From: Cribrihabitans_A neustonicus
GTDB lineage: Bacteria > Pseudomonadota > Alphaproteobacteria > Rhodobacterales > Rhodobacteraceae
Reading direction: 5' to 3'
Assembly (NCBI RefSeq): GCF_048820895.1
Contig: NZ_JBMERQ010000002.1
Coordinates: 1-64,000, forward strand
Length of the DNA stretch: 64,000 bases
Below are positions 52,793-61,912 of this stretch, one piece after another. A program made the translations under genes and the position numbers. Each line of letters begins with the position of its first letter. Positions within the stretch are counted from its first letter, which is position 1. Under the pieces are notes generated by a model. It worked only from the letters and a program-made list of their open reading frames with translations, did not search any database and was not told the DNA's origin.

Positions 52793-54121
52793 TCAGTTGG
52801 CGGCCGCCAGCCCCTCCGGGCGGCCCGTCACCACGAAATGCAGGCCCTCGGGCTGGAGGAAGCGCGCGGCAAAGCTGTTCACATCCTCGAGCGTCACCGC
52901 CTCCACCTTGCTATTGCGGGTCTTCACATAGTCGATCGGAAGGTCGTCCATCTGCATTCCAGCCAGGATCGAGGCGATGCGCCCGTTGCCGTCAAAGCGC
53001 AGGGGATAGGCGCCGGTCAGGTAGGTCTTGGCATCCTGCAGCTCCTTTTCGGTGACGCCCTCCCCGGCCATGCGGCGCCATTCGTTGCGGATCACCTCCA
53101 CCGCTTCGGCCATCTTGGTGTTGTCAGAGGCGACCGAGCCCATGTAGACCGCCGCCAGATCCCGCGGCAGCAGGTAGGTATACACACCGTAGGTGAGCCC
53201 GCGCTTCTCGCGCACCTCGCTCATCAGGCGGCTCTCGAAGGAGCCGCCGCCGAGGATCTGGTTCATCACGTATGCGGTGAAGAAATCCGGGTGGTCGCGC
53301 TCGATCCCCTGCTGGCCGAAGACCGCAACCGATTGCGGGGTGTCGAAATCCACCACCGTGACGCCGCCGGGTATGCTGACCTCGGCAGGCTCCGGGATCG
53401 GCGCGCCTTCCTCGGGCAGGCCGGTCAGCAGGTCGTCGAGCAGGGCGCCGAGTTCCTCGGCGGTGATGTCGCCCACCGCGCTCACATAGAGCCGGTCGCG
53501 GGCAAAGACCGCGTCATGGGCCGCAAAGATGTCCTGCCGGTCGAGCTTGGAGACGCTTTCGATCGTGCCCTTGCCGTCGCGGGCATAGGGGTGGTCGCCA
53601 TAGGCAAGCCGGTTGAAGGCTTGGCCCGCGATGTGGTTGGGATCTTTTGCGTCCGAGCGCAGCCCCGCAAGAATCTGCGCCCGCACCCGGTCCAGCGCGT
53701 CCTGGTCAAAGCGGGGCTCGAACAGGGTCTGACGCAGGAGCTGCACAGCCTCGTCGCGGTTTTCGCTCAGGAAGCGGGCGGAGACAGAAACCATGTCCTT
53801 GTCGGCATCAAACACGAAGCCCGCTGCCAGCGATTCTACCGCGCGGGCATAGTCCTGCGCGCGCAGGCTGCCTGCGCCTTCCTCCAGCAGCGCCGCCATC
53901 AGGTAGACCGCGCCCTGTTTGCCCGGCGCGTCGAGCGAGGTGCCGCCGCGGAAGCGGATTTCCATCGCGGTGAAGGGAATCGAGTGATCCTCCACCAGCC
54001 AGGCGGTGACGCCGCCGGGTGAGGTTACCTCCTCGATCTCGATCTCGGCCCAAGCGGGCAGCGCGAGAAAACAGGCGGCAATTGCCGCAGCGATGAATTT
54101 CAGCGGGGTCAGCAGAGTCAT
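52793..54121 (-). CDS. M16-family peptidase-like protein, non-catalytic partner subunit
   Basis: 442 aa with a signal peptide (cleavage near residue 25, ALPAWAE). It has the M16 fold but the HxxEH zinc site is missing; at that place it reads RGGTSLDAPGKQGAVYLMAALLEEG. The C-terminal half has the R-Y substrate-binding pair region SEVREKRGLTYGVY. Such subunits pair with an active M16 protease, here the gene that ends in a 4-bp overlap just before it. The active dimer would act in the periplasm. Confidence 0.9.
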   Translation of the reverse strand: MTLLTPLKFIAAAIAACFLALPAWAEIEIEEVTSPGGVTAWLVEDHSIPFTAMEIRFRGGTSLDAPGKQGAVYLMAALLEEGAGSLRAQDYARAVESLAAGFVFDADKDMVSVSARFLSENRDEAVQLLRQTLFEPRFDQDALDRVRAQILAGLRSDAKDPNHIAGQAFNRLAYGDHPYARDGKGTIESVSKLDRQDIFAAHDAVFARDRLYVSAVGDITAEELGALLDDLLTGLPEEGAPIPEPAEVSIPGGVTVVDFDTPQSVAVFGQQGIERDHPDFFTAYVMNQILGGGSFESRLMSEVREKRGLTYGVYTYLLPRDLAAVYMGSVASDNTKMAEAVEVIRNEWRRMAGEGVTEKELQDAKTYLTGAYPLRFDGNGRIASILAGMQMDDLPIDYVKTRNSKVEAVTLEDVNSFAARFLQPEGLHFVVTGRPEGLAAAN

Positions 54122-55506
54122 TGGGTCACCTCCTCGCCGCGCATCATCCAGCCCGTGACCGAAACCTCGGGGCGCAGCACTTCGCGGGCGGCGGCAATGA
54201 TCTCGTCCGCGGTCACCGATTGCAGAACCTGCGGCCAGGCCTGCACGTCCTCCACCGTCAGGCCAGAAGTCAGGGCTTGGCCGTAGCGGTTGGCGATGCC
54301 GTTCACGTTGTCGCGGTCGTAGATTTCGGCAGCGCGCAGCTGCAGTTTGATGCGGTCGAGCTCAGCCAGATCCACGCCCTCCTTCAAAAAGCGTGCAAGG
54401 GCGTCATCCAGCGCCGCCTCTGCCTCGGGCATTTCCACCCCCTCGGCGGGCACCACCAGAAAGGTGAAGGTGGTGTCGTCGAGCGAGACGCCGGAATAGA
54501 ACGCGCCGGTGTAGACCGCGATCTGCTGGTCAAACTGCAGCGCATTGGCGAGGTAGGAGGTATTGCCGCCCCCCAGGAGCTCTGCCAGCAGGTAAAGCGC
54601 GGCGGCCTTCTCCTGCGCGCCGCTGTCGCGTTCGGGGGCGAGGTAAGAGCGCTGCACGTAAGGCTGCGCCACGCGCGGGTCCCTGAAGGTCATCCGCCGT
54701 GCCGCGGTCTGCGGCGGCTCCTGGCTGCGGAAGCGCTCCGGCAGGTCCGGGTTGGCGGGAATGCTGCCGTAGTACTTTTCCGCCAGAGCGCGCACCTCTT
54801 CCGGCACCACGTCGCCAGCCACCACCAGGATCGCATTGTTGGGCGCATAATAGGTGCCGTAGAAGGACAGCGCATCCTCCATGTCCAGCTCTTCCATCTC
54901 GTGGCGCCAGCCGATAATCGGCTGGCCGTAACGGTGGTTGTGGTACTGCACGGCCCGAAGCTGCTCGCGGAACAGCGAGGCGGGGTCGTTGTCGGTGCGC
55001 TGGTTGCGCTCCTCTAGGATCACTTCCCGCTCGGTGGCAATATCCTCCTCACTGAGCTGCAGGTTCACCATGCGGTCGCTTTCCATCTGCATCATCAGCT
55101 CCAGACGGTCGGCGGCGACGCGCTGGAAATAGGCGGTGTAGTCGTAGCTGGTGAAGGCGTTGTCCTGGCCGCCATTGGCCCGCACGGTGGCCGACAGTTC
55201 CCCCGGGGCGAGTTTCCCGGTCCCCTTGAACAGCAGGTGCTCCAGGTAATGGGCAACGCCGGACTCGCCCGGCGGCTCATCCGCGGCGCCGGCGCGGTAC
55301 CAGACCATGTGCTGCACCACCGGCACGCGGTGATCTTCGATCACCACCACCTGCATGCCATTGCCGAGGGTGAAGTCCGTAACCTCCGGTCCGGCTGAAG
55401 CCTCCCCTCCTTCCGCGGCCAAAGCCGGGGCGGCCGGGAAGACGGCCACGGGAGCAGCGAGGACGGCAGCCAGGGTCGCGGCGGCCAGGGTGATCCTGCG
55501 GATCAT
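54118..55506 (-). CDS. M16-family zinc peptidase, catalytic subunit
   Basis: 462 aa with a signal peptide (MIRRITLAAATLAAVLAAP to ALAAE). Zinc motif HYLEH is His86-x2-Glu89-His90, with the third ligand Glu in REVILEERNQR. It is a processing-peptidase-like enzyme for peptides in the periplasm. ATG 55506 has GGAGG 8 bp upstream; the frame is open far upstream but overlaps the next gene. Overlaps the non-catalytic subunit gene (ATGA). Confidence 0.94.
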   Translation of the reverse strand: MIRRITLAAATLAAVLAAPVAVFPAAPALAAEGGEASAGPEVTDFTLGNGMQVVVIEDHRVPVVQHMVWYRAGAADEPPGESGVAHYLEHLLFKGTGKLAPGELSATVRANGGQDNAFTSYDYTAYFQRVAADRLELMMQMESDRMVNLQLSEEDIATEREVILEERNQRTDNDPASLFREQLRAVQYHNHRYGQPIIGWRHEMEELDMEDALSFYGTYYAPNNAILVVAGDVVPEEVRALAEKYYGSIPANPDLPERFRSQEPPQTAARRMTFRDPRVAQPYVQRSYLAPERDSGAQEKAAALYLLAELLGGGNTSYLANALQFDQQIAVYTGAFYSGVSLDDTTFTFLVVPAEGVEMPEAEAALDDALARFLKEGVDLAELDRIKLQLRAAEIYDRDNVNGIANRYGQALTSGLTVEDVQAWPQVLQSVTADEIIAAAREVLRPEVSVTGWMMRGEEVTQ

Positions 55507-55652
55507 GCGGCATCCTCCAGTTTCTTTGCCCGCGGACTGGCCGGGGCGGAAAAAGAAACCCGCCATCCGGCGGGCCGGAGAGCGGAAACGGTTCGGCGTC
55601 AGCCTAGCCTGCCGGCCTCGCGGCACAAGCCGGGCTGGCGCAGATGTGAAGC

Positions 55653-56174
55653 TCAGTCGCTGCCGGGCGGGGGGGCCGCCGGAGTCTCGATCCCGGCGCG
55701 CCGGAAGCGCTCGGTCTCGGTCTGGGCGTCCAGCGACTGGCGGCGGTAGAGCTGCTCGTAGCGGTCGACCGGGAACAGTTTCAGCTGAGTGAGCACGCGG
55801 TTGCGCTTGCGGAATGCGGCGTCCTCGGTGGCCAGCGTCTCGCGCACGGCGGGCTGCACCCCGTAGCGGCTGGCGGCCGTGACCAGGGCGCTGTCGCGGG
55901 CGGGCGCGCTGCCCGCAGGCACCATCGCAGCCGGGTTGCCGCCCAGCGCGGCCACCGCATCGGCCTGCGGGTTGCGGTCGGTGATGTTGCTGCCGCCCGG
56001 CGTCGGCGGCGGCAGGGTACTGTAGCTTGCGGGGGCATCCAAGGGCTTCGCGGGCAGGATCAGGAACTCGTCCGGCCCGGTGCCCGGCTTGCGCAGGTCG
56101 CGCAGGCCCTTCTGCGCGCAGCCCGAAGCCGCCAAGGCGCCGGCCAGAACAATCACACCAAACCGAATCCGCAT
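55653..56174 (-). CDS. DUF3035 lipoprotein, BamF-like
   Basis: 173 aa lipoprotein with lipobox AASGC. The segment following the anchor, GTGPDEFLILPAKPLDAP, is like the BAM-complex lipoproteins of alphaproteobacteria (BamF/DUF3035). BamF helps insert outer-membrane proteins. The rest is low-complexity and helical (ETLATEDAAFRKRNRVLTQLKLF). ATG 56174 is chosen; a GTG four codons upstream is an alternative. It lies between lspA, which processes lipoproteins, and the M16 pair. Confidence 0.85.
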   Translation of the reverse strand: MRIRFGVIVLAGALAASGCAQKGLRDLRKPGTGPDEFLILPAKPLDAPASYSTLPPPTPGGSNITDRNPQADAVAALGGNPAAMVPAGSAPARDSALVTAASRYGVQPAVRETLATEDAAFRKRNRVLTQLKLFPVDRYEQLYRRQSLDAQTETERFRRAGIETPAAPPPGSD

Positions 56175-56256
56175 CGCCGCAATCACTCCTGCCTGCTGCC
56201 CGGCCGGAAGCCCGGGCCTGTCCCGGCACCGCTTCTACCGTATTTGCCGGGCAAGG

Positions 56257-56739
56257 TCACGCCGGCTTTTTATTCCGCCCGTCAAACAGGATCAGCCCGG
56301 CCGCACCAGCAAAGATGGCGATGTCAGCGACGTTGAAGACGAAAGGATTCACGATGCCGCAGCAGGACATGTTGAGAAAGTCCAGCACGTAGCCGTAAAG
56401 CAGCCGGTCCGCGACGTTGCCCAGCGCGCCGCCGATCACCAGTCCGGCGGCGATCTGCAGCCCGCGGGCGGTCTTGCGGCGGCGGATGATCCACACGGCA
56501 AGCACCGCGCAGATCACCGCCGAAAGGACGATCAGGATCCAGCGCGCCGCCTCGTCGCCGCCGCCGAACAGGCCGAAGTTGATGCCCGTGTTCTCGCCGT
56601 AGCGGAAGTTAAGGAGTGGCGGCAGCACGTCGATACGGTGGAGCCGGTCCAGCCCCATCACGTGGATCACCAGGTACTTGCTCGCCTGGTCCGCCACAAA
56701 GGCGGCCAGGGCGCTCCCGACCATCAGACGCGCTGCCAT
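56257..56739 (-). CDS. lspA: Lipoprotein signal peptidase (signal peptidase II)
   Basis: 160 aa, four membrane segments. It removes lipoprotein signals after lipidation. The two catalytic Asp are in GGALGNVADRLLYGYVLDF and NPFVFNVADIAIF, with the usual KYLVIH and GENTGINFGLF regions. ATG 56739 gives the normal start. It lies 16 bp after purH and 82 bp before the BamF-like lipoprotein gene. Confidence 0.96.
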   Translation of the reverse strand: MAARLMVGSALAAFVADQASKYLVIHVMGLDRLHRIDVLPPLLNFRYGENTGINFGLFGGGDEAARWILIVLSAVICAVLAVWIIRRRKTARGLQIAAGLVIGGALGNVADRLLYGYVLDFLNMSCCGIVNPFVFNVADIAIFAGAAGLILFDGRNKKPA

Positions 56740-56755
56740 TGCCTGTTGCCCCCGA

Positions 56756-58345
56756 TCAGTGGCGGAAGTGGCGCATGCCGGTGAAGACCATGGCAAGGCC
56801 CTTCTCGTTGGCTGCCTTGATCACTTCCTCGTCGCGCATCGAGCCGCCCGGCTGGATCACGCAGGAGCCGCCGGCGGCCGCCGCTTCCAGAAGGCCGTCC
56901 GGGAACGGGAAGAAGGCATCCGAGGCCACCGCGCAGCCCTTGGCGAGGCTTTCTTTCAGGCCCAGTTCCTCCGCCATGCGGCCCGCCTTCGCGGCCGCCA
57001 CGTTGGCGCTGTCGAGGCGGCTCATCTGGCCCGCGCCGACACCGACGGTGGCGCTGTCCTTAACATAGACGATGGCGTTGGACTTCACGTGCTTGGCGAC
57101 CTTCCAGGCAAACAGCAGGTCCTGCATCTGGGCGTCGGTAGGCGCCTTCTCGGTCACCACCTTCAGGTCGTCCATGCCCACATGGCCCACGTCCTTGTCC
57201 TGCACCAGCATGCCGCCAGCCACTTGCTTATACGCCACGATGGGCTGGCGCGGGTCCGGCAGGCCATCGGTCAGCAGCAGGCGCAGGTTCTTCTTGGCGG
57301 CGAAGATCTGCTTGGCTTCTTCCGAGGCGCCGGGGGCGATCACCACCTCGGTGAAGATCTCAGTGATCTTCCCGGCGGTTTCCGCGTCGAGCGGCTGGTT
57401 CAGCGCCACGATGCCGCCAAACGCCGAGGTGCGGTCGCAGTCGAAGGCCTTCTGATAAGCCTCGGCCAGGGTCGCGCCCTTGGCGACGCCGCAGGGGTTG
57501 GCGTGCTTGATGATGGCCACCGCGGCGCTTTCGGCCGGGTCGAACTCCGCCACCAGCTCATAGGCCGCGTCGGTGTCGTTGATGTTGTTGTAGCTCAGCT
57601 CCTTGCCCTGCAATTGCAGCGCGGTGGCGACGCCGGGACGGCCCGTGCCATCGGTGTAGAAGGCGGCTTCCTGGTGGCTGTTCTCGCCGTAGCGCAGGGT
57701 CTGCTTCAGCTCGCCGGCAAAGGCGCGGCGGCGCGGGGTCTTCTCCTCCAGCGCCGAGGCCATCCAGTTCGACACCGCGGAATCGTAAGCTGCGGTGCGG
57801 GCATAGGCGTTCTGGGCCAGCCGCTGGCGGAAGCCATAGGAGGTCTGGCCGTCGTTTGCGTCCAGCTCACCCAGCAGCGCCTCGTAGTCCTGCACGTCGG
57901 TCACCACGTTGACGAAGGCGTGGTTCTTGGCCGCGGCGCGGATCATCGCCGGGCCGCCGATGTCGATATTCTCGATCATCTCGTCATAAGCGGCCCCGCG
58001 CGCCAGAGCGGCTTCGAACGGATAGAGGTTCACCACCAGCAGGTCGATGGCGCCGATGCCATGCTCCTGCATCGCGGCCACGTGGGTGTCGTTATCGCGC
58101 AGCGCCAGCAGACCGCCATGCACCATCGGGTGCAGCGTTTTCACCCGGCCATCCATCATCTCGGGGAAACCGGTCACCTCCGAGACGTCCTTCACTGAAA
58201 GCCCCGCCTCGCGCAGCGCCTTGGCGGAGCCGCCGGTCGACAGAAGCTCGACACCGCGCGCGGCCAGCGCCTTGCCCAGCTCGATCAGGCCGGTCTTGTC
58301 GGATACGGAAAGCAGCGCACGGCGTACGGGGTGGAGGTCGGTCAT
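56756..58345 (-). CDS. purH: Bifunctional AICAR transformylase / IMP cyclohydrolase
   Basis: 529 aa. The last two steps of IMP synthesis. The N-terminal IMP-cyclohydrolase domain (MGS-like fold, SVSDKTGLIELGKALAARG, STGGSAKAL) and the C-terminal transformylase domain with KHANPCGVAKG, DRTSAFGGIVALN and GAGQMSRLDS are all present. Normal length. ATG 58345 gives the usual N-terminus. It is downstream of the heparinase-like gene by 22 bp. Confidence 0.97.
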   Translation of the reverse strand: MTDLHPVRRALLSVSDKTGLIELGKALAARGVELLSTGGSAKALREAGLSVKDVSEVTGFPEMMDGRVKTLHPMVHGGLLALRDNDTHVAAMQEHGIGAIDLLVVNLYPFEAALARGAAYDEMIENIDIGGPAMIRAAAKNHAFVNVVTDVQDYEALLGELDANDGQTSYGFRQRLAQNAYARTAAYDSAVSNWMASALEEKTPRRRAFAGELKQTLRYGENSHQEAAFYTDGTGRPGVATALQLQGKELSYNNINDTDAAYELVAEFDPAESAAVAIIKHANPCGVAKGATLAEAYQKAFDCDRTSAFGGIVALNQPLDAETAGKITEIFTEVVIAPGASEEAKQIFAAKKNLRLLLTDGLPDPRQPIVAYKQVAGGMLVQDKDVGHVGMDDLKVVTEKAPTDAQMQDLLFAWKVAKHVKSNAIVYVKDSATVGVGAGQMSRLDSANVAAAKAGRMAEELGLKESLAKGCAVASDAFFPFPDGLLEAAAAGGSCVIQPGGSMRDEEVIKAANEKGLAMVFTGMRHFRH

Positions 58346-58367
58346 GTCAGGGCGGTCCTTTGCAGGC

Positions 58368-60110
58368 TCAATCATAGGTCTCGGGGTCGTCCCGGTTCAG
58401 GTCTCGCACGGCAACCGCAGTCTCCTGCGTTTTGCTGAGCGTCCAGCGGACGCGCGTGGCATAACCGATGGCGCGCCCGGAAAGAACGATCTGCTGTGCC
58501 GCACGCGGCTTCAAGCGGGTCTGCTCCAGGTAGACGCCCGGCTCCAGCCGCAGGGCGCAGCTGCCGTCGTGGCGGAACACCCAGATCTCTCCGCTCTTGA
58601 GCGCCATGGATACTGCCGCGCCGCCCAAGTCAAGGGCTGCATCCACCTCCGGGTGCAGATGAAAGCGGATGTCGAAGCCGAGGCCGGCCTCGGGGCTGGC
58701 GTCGCGCGCCCGGGCAAAGCGCTTGCGGGCGGCGTCATCAAGCGCCACCAGCATGTCCTCTCCCGCCAGCTCGCGGCCGTCGAAGGCAAGGTCAAACGTA
58801 CGCGCATGGGTGAGGCCGAACTGCCCGGCGTAGCCATCGTGCGCGGCTTCCAGGCGGAAGCGCTCCGGGCTGCCGCTCATTTCAAGCGGCACGTTCTGCG
58901 GTGCCTCGATCAGCGCCTCGAAGCCGGTGCCGCGGGCAGGCGGGGCCAGCCGGGCGCTGGAGTGGCCCTCAAGGCACAGGGTCGAATGCGAAGGCGTGGA
59001 GCGGCCGGCGCGGCGCCATTCCACCCCGAAGGCGGCGCCGGAGCCGCAGTTCACCACCAGCGGCCGCCGCCCGGAGGTGAGCTCAAAGGCCAGGGTGGAG
59101 GCATGGCCGTTGCCCGAGGCCGCGCCCGCGGGCGGCGGTGCTGCATCGACGATCACCGAGGTACGCCGGGCCGAGAGCCGCGCATAGCCCATCGCCAGGC
59201 CATCCGTCTGCCGCCCGGCCACGTGGCTCGCGGCCAGCGCGTGATCCAGCCGTCCCTCCAGCCCGCGGCCGCCGCCGTGGAACCGCGCCAAGCCCCCGTC
59301 GCTGTGGCGCAGGGTGCGGAGCGTGGGCGCAATGCGGGCGATGGCCTTGGAATGCGCCCGGGGCACACTGCCGCCTGCCTCGTGGAGAGCTGCAGAGACC
59401 CAAGTGAGCAGCATGAAGACATCCAGCAGCTCTTCCGGGTTTCGGGTCGGCAGGCCGCCTTGGCTGCCGATCTGGGCTTCGCATTCCGCGGCCAGCGCCT
59501 TGATCGCCGGGTCGGCCAGTTCCTCGCAGCCCTCCAGGGAGAGGCCCGCATAGACCAGCCCGGCAAGCGCCTCAAACCGCGGCAGGCCGGGGGCCGTGCC
59601 CTGCCAGCGGTGCGACAGAAACCAGGCCTGCTGCGCAAGCGAGCGGAAGAAGGCATCGCTGTCCGGCTTGCCAGGACCGCCGAGCAGGAACGGCGCGTGA
59701 TTGATCCAGCGGATCACCCGGCGCCCGGTCAGCTCCGGCAGCCAGCCCGGCCCCGGGCCGCGGCCATGCTGGCGGATCCAGCCCCAGACCCATTTCTGCG
59801 CCTTGGCCCGCGCCGCCGGATCGCCCACCGCGGCAAGATCGTCGAGCCAGGCGAAACCGTGCCGCTCGGCATCGAAAGCGGCGTCTGGGGCTTCGACTTC
59901 CCACAGGCCCGTGTCGGTGGATTCCACGAGATACCCCGCAAACAGGAGGTTGCCCGCGACCAGCTGCCGCCCGCGGGCATAGCTGCCGATGGTGCGCGGC
60001 TCCGGCTGGGAGACAAAGCCGGTGGCAGCCGGACGGCGGCGCGCGCGCCAGGCGTAGAGCCGGTTCAGGAACCGGCTGCCTCGGGTCGTCCTGCTGTCGG
60101 GTCTGGCCAT
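58368..60110 (-). CDS. Heparinase II/III family protein
   Basis: 580 aa. The N-terminal alpha-helical toroid-like part (about 30-300) is followed by a beta-rich C-terminal lyase domain (about 310-560) typical of heparinase II/III. The HDYAGQF-type motif appears as AAHDGYAGQFGLTHAR, and HSTLCLEGHSSA is also characteristic. There is no signal peptide at the given start, so it may be cytosolic. It lies in the rsmB-purH operon; its role in uronic-acid breakdown is not proven. Confidence 0.88.
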   Translation of the reverse strand: MARPDSRTTRGSRFLNRLYAWRARRRPAATGFVSQPEPRTIGSYARGRQLVAGNLLFAGYLVESTDTGLWEVEAPDAAFDAERHGFAWLDDLAAVGDPAARAKAQKWVWGWIRQHGRGPGPGWLPELTGRRVIRWINHAPFLLGGPGKPDSDAFFRSLAQQAWFLSHRWQGTAPGLPRFEALAGLVYAGLSLEGCEELADPAIKALAAECEAQIGSQGGLPTRNPEELLDVFMLLTWVSAALHEAGGSVPRAHSKAIARIAPTLRTLRHSDGGLARFHGGGRGLEGRLDHALAASHVAGRQTDGLAMGYARLSARRTSVIVDAAPPPAGAASGNGHASTLAFELTSGRRPLVVNCGSGAAFGVEWRRAGRSTPSHSTLCLEGHSSARLAPPARGTGFEALIEAPQNVPLEMSGSPERFRLEAAHDGYAGQFGLTHARTFDLAFDGRELAGEDMLVALDDAARKRFARARDASPEAGLGFDIRFHLHPEVDAALDLGGAAVSMALKSGEIWVFRHDGSCALRLEPGVYLEQTRLKPRAAQQIVLSGRAIGYATRVRWTLSKTQETAVAVRDLNRDDPETYD

Positions 60111-60222
60111 GCTCGCTGCCTCACGCCTTGGGGCGTTTTGGCGGCAGCATAACCGGGCGCGGGGCTCAAGTCACCGGGTTATGCCGCGATTGGCACAGGC
60201 CCGCCGGCGCGCCGCCGCGGCG

Positions 60223-61479
60223 TCAGGCGGCCTTGCGCAGCAGCGCCATGTAGAAGCCGTCCATACCGCCGTGCTCCGCCCAGTAGTCCGGGCGCAGGCG
60301 CAAGCCGCCCTCGGGGGTGATCCAGGCGTCCTCGATGCCCGGCAGGTGCAATGCGGCCCGGTCGGCCTGCATGTCCGGAAACATCTCCAGCGCGTCCTCG
60401 ATGTGGCACTCGCCCTCGTCCGGCAAGAGCGAGCAGGTGCAGAACACCAGCCGCCCGCCCGGCTTCACCAGCGTCCAGGCATGGGCGAGCATCTGCGCTT
60501 GCAGTTCGATCAGGGCGCCGAACTCGCTGCCGTCCTTGGCATGCGGCAGGTCCGGGTGGCGTCGGATGGTGCCGGTGGCGGAACAGGGCGCATCCAGCAG
60601 CACCGCGTCGTACTGGCCCTCCTGCGCCAGCGCATCGCCCGCCACCAGCGTGGCCTTGAGCCCGGTGCGGGCAAGGTTCTCCTCCAGCCGGGAGAGCCGC
60701 GCCCCGGAGATGTCAACCGCGGTGACACCGGCGCCGGCGGCCGCCATCTGCAGCGTCTTGCCGCCGGGTGCGGCGCAGAGGTCGAGCACCTGTTCACCGG
60801 GCTGCGCATCCACGAGCCGCGCGGGCAGCGCCGCCGCCGCGTCCTGCACCCACCAGTCGCCCGCGCCGTAGCCGGGCAGCGCCGAAACCTGCCCGGCCGC
60901 CGTGAGCCGCACGGAGCCTGTGGGCAGCATCTTCCCGTCCAGCGCAGAAAGGCCGGCGCCCGGTTTCCCGGTCAGATCCAGCGGCGCGCCAGCATAGTGC
61001 GCGGCCTCCATCGCCAGCATCGCCTCCGCGCCCCAGGCCTGCACCAGCGGCTTTCTCAGCCAGTTCGGCAGGCGCGGGATGCGCAGCTTGGCCCATTCGG
61101 CGGGACCCTCCTCGGCCACCTTGCGCAGGACCGCATTGACCAGACCCTTCAGTGCCCCATGGCGGCGGTGTTTGGAGACAATCGCCACCAGTTCGTTCAC
61201 CACGCCATGCGCGGCTCCGCCGCCGCAGAGCTCCACCGTGCCAAGGCGCAGCGCGTTCAGGACCGGCAGCGGCGGCGTCTTTTTCAGGTGTTTCTTCAGG
61301 ACCCGGTCGGCACGTTCGAGGCTGCGCAGCGTGTCCGCCGCCAGCCGCTGCGCCCGCGCCCGGTCCTCCGGTGCCAGCTTCTCCAGCGCGCCGGAGGCGT
61401 AGCATTCCGCCAGCAGCCGCCCCTCGCCCAACACCTGGTCGAGGAGGTAAAGCGCCGTGCGGCGGGCTTGGTCGGTCAT
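60223..61479 (-). CDS. rsmB: 16S rRNA (cytosine-5) methyltransferase RsmB-type
   Basis: 418 aa. An N-terminal NusB-like RNA-binding domain (about 1-140) joined to a SAM-dependent methyltransferase domain with DLCAAPGGKTLQM, catalytic motif DAPCSATGTIRRHPD and TCSLLPDEGE with the second cysteine. RsmB methylates C967 of 16S rRNA in E. coli. ATG 61479 has AAGGAG; the frame is open 109 codons further upstream but has no merit. First gene of the minus-strand operon. Confidence 0.94.
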   Translation of the reverse strand: MTDQARRTALYLLDQVLGEGRLLAECYASGALEKLAPEDRARAQRLAADTLRSLERADRVLKKHLKKTPPLPVLNALRLGTVELCGGGAAHGVVNELVAIVSKHRRHGALKGLVNAVLRKVAEEGPAEWAKLRIPRLPNWLRKPLVQAWGAEAMLAMEAAHYAGAPLDLTGKPGAGLSALDGKMLPTGSVRLTAAGQVSALPGYGAGDWWVQDAAAALPARLVDAQPGEQVLDLCAAPGGKTLQMAAAGAGVTAVDISGARLSRLEENLARTGLKATLVAGDALAQEGQYDAVLLDAPCSATGTIRRHPDLPHAKDGSEFGALIELQAQMLAHAWTLVKPGGRLVFCTCSLLPDEGECHIEDALEMFPDMQADRAALHLPGIEDAWITPEGGLRLRPDYWAEHGGMDGFYMALLRKAA

Positions 61480-61568
61480 CGGGTTACTCCTTGTGACGCG
61501 GTGGCGCGGGCGGCTTGTTCCCGCCGGGCAAGCGCATATATCATGGGCCGAGCATAAAGGAACCCGTG

Positions 61569-61760
61569 ATGAGCGACGAGACCGCCCCCGACCGAAAAGA
61601 CCTGCCGCCCGCCGCCCAGCGCGCCCTGGCCGAGGCCGAGGCCCGCCGCAAGGCCGCCGAGGCGGAGACCCCCCTGCCCAAGGAACTGGGCGGGCGCGAC
61701 GGGCCGGATCCAGCGCGTTATGGCGACTGGGAGAAAAAGGGCATCGCCGTCGATTTCTGA
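61569..61760 (+). CDS. SDHAF4-like (DUF1674) protein
   Basis: 63 aa. The C-terminal half PKELGGRDGPDPARYGDWEKKG is the diagnostic SDHAF4 motif; the N-terminal half is a charged Ala-rich helix. Mitochondrial SDHAF4 helps mature the flavinylated succinate dehydrogenase subunit. ATG 61569 with AAGGAAC. Divergent from rsmB. Confidence 0.9.
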   Translation: MSDETAPDRKDLPPAAQRALAEAEARRKAAEAETPLPKELGGRDGPDPARYGDWEKKGIAVDF

Positions 61761-61768
61761 ACGGTGAT

Positions 61769-61873
61769 GAGGGGGCGCTGCCCCCTCGCAGGCTGCGCCT
61801 GCTCACCCCCGGAGTATTGGGCGAAAGATGAAGCCGCTGGTTGGGGCGCTTTCATCTTTCCTGAAAATACTCC
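61769..61873. repeat. Dispersed-type stem-loop repeat between the SDHAF4-like gene and dapB
   Basis: GAGGGGGCGCTGCCCCCTC (61769-61787) forms a hairpin. After it GGAGTATT (61811-61818) and AAAGATGAA (61824-61832) pair with TTCATCTTT (61851-61859) and AATACTCC (61866-61873) to make a long arm. Similar sequences with a GGAGTATT core are scattered in Rhodobacteraceae intergenic DNA as far as I recall. It may end transcription of both neighbours. Confidence 0.7.
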
Positions 61874-61912
61874 CGCCGGAGGCAGCGGCCATGGGCCGCT
61901 TTCCGGGAGGCT

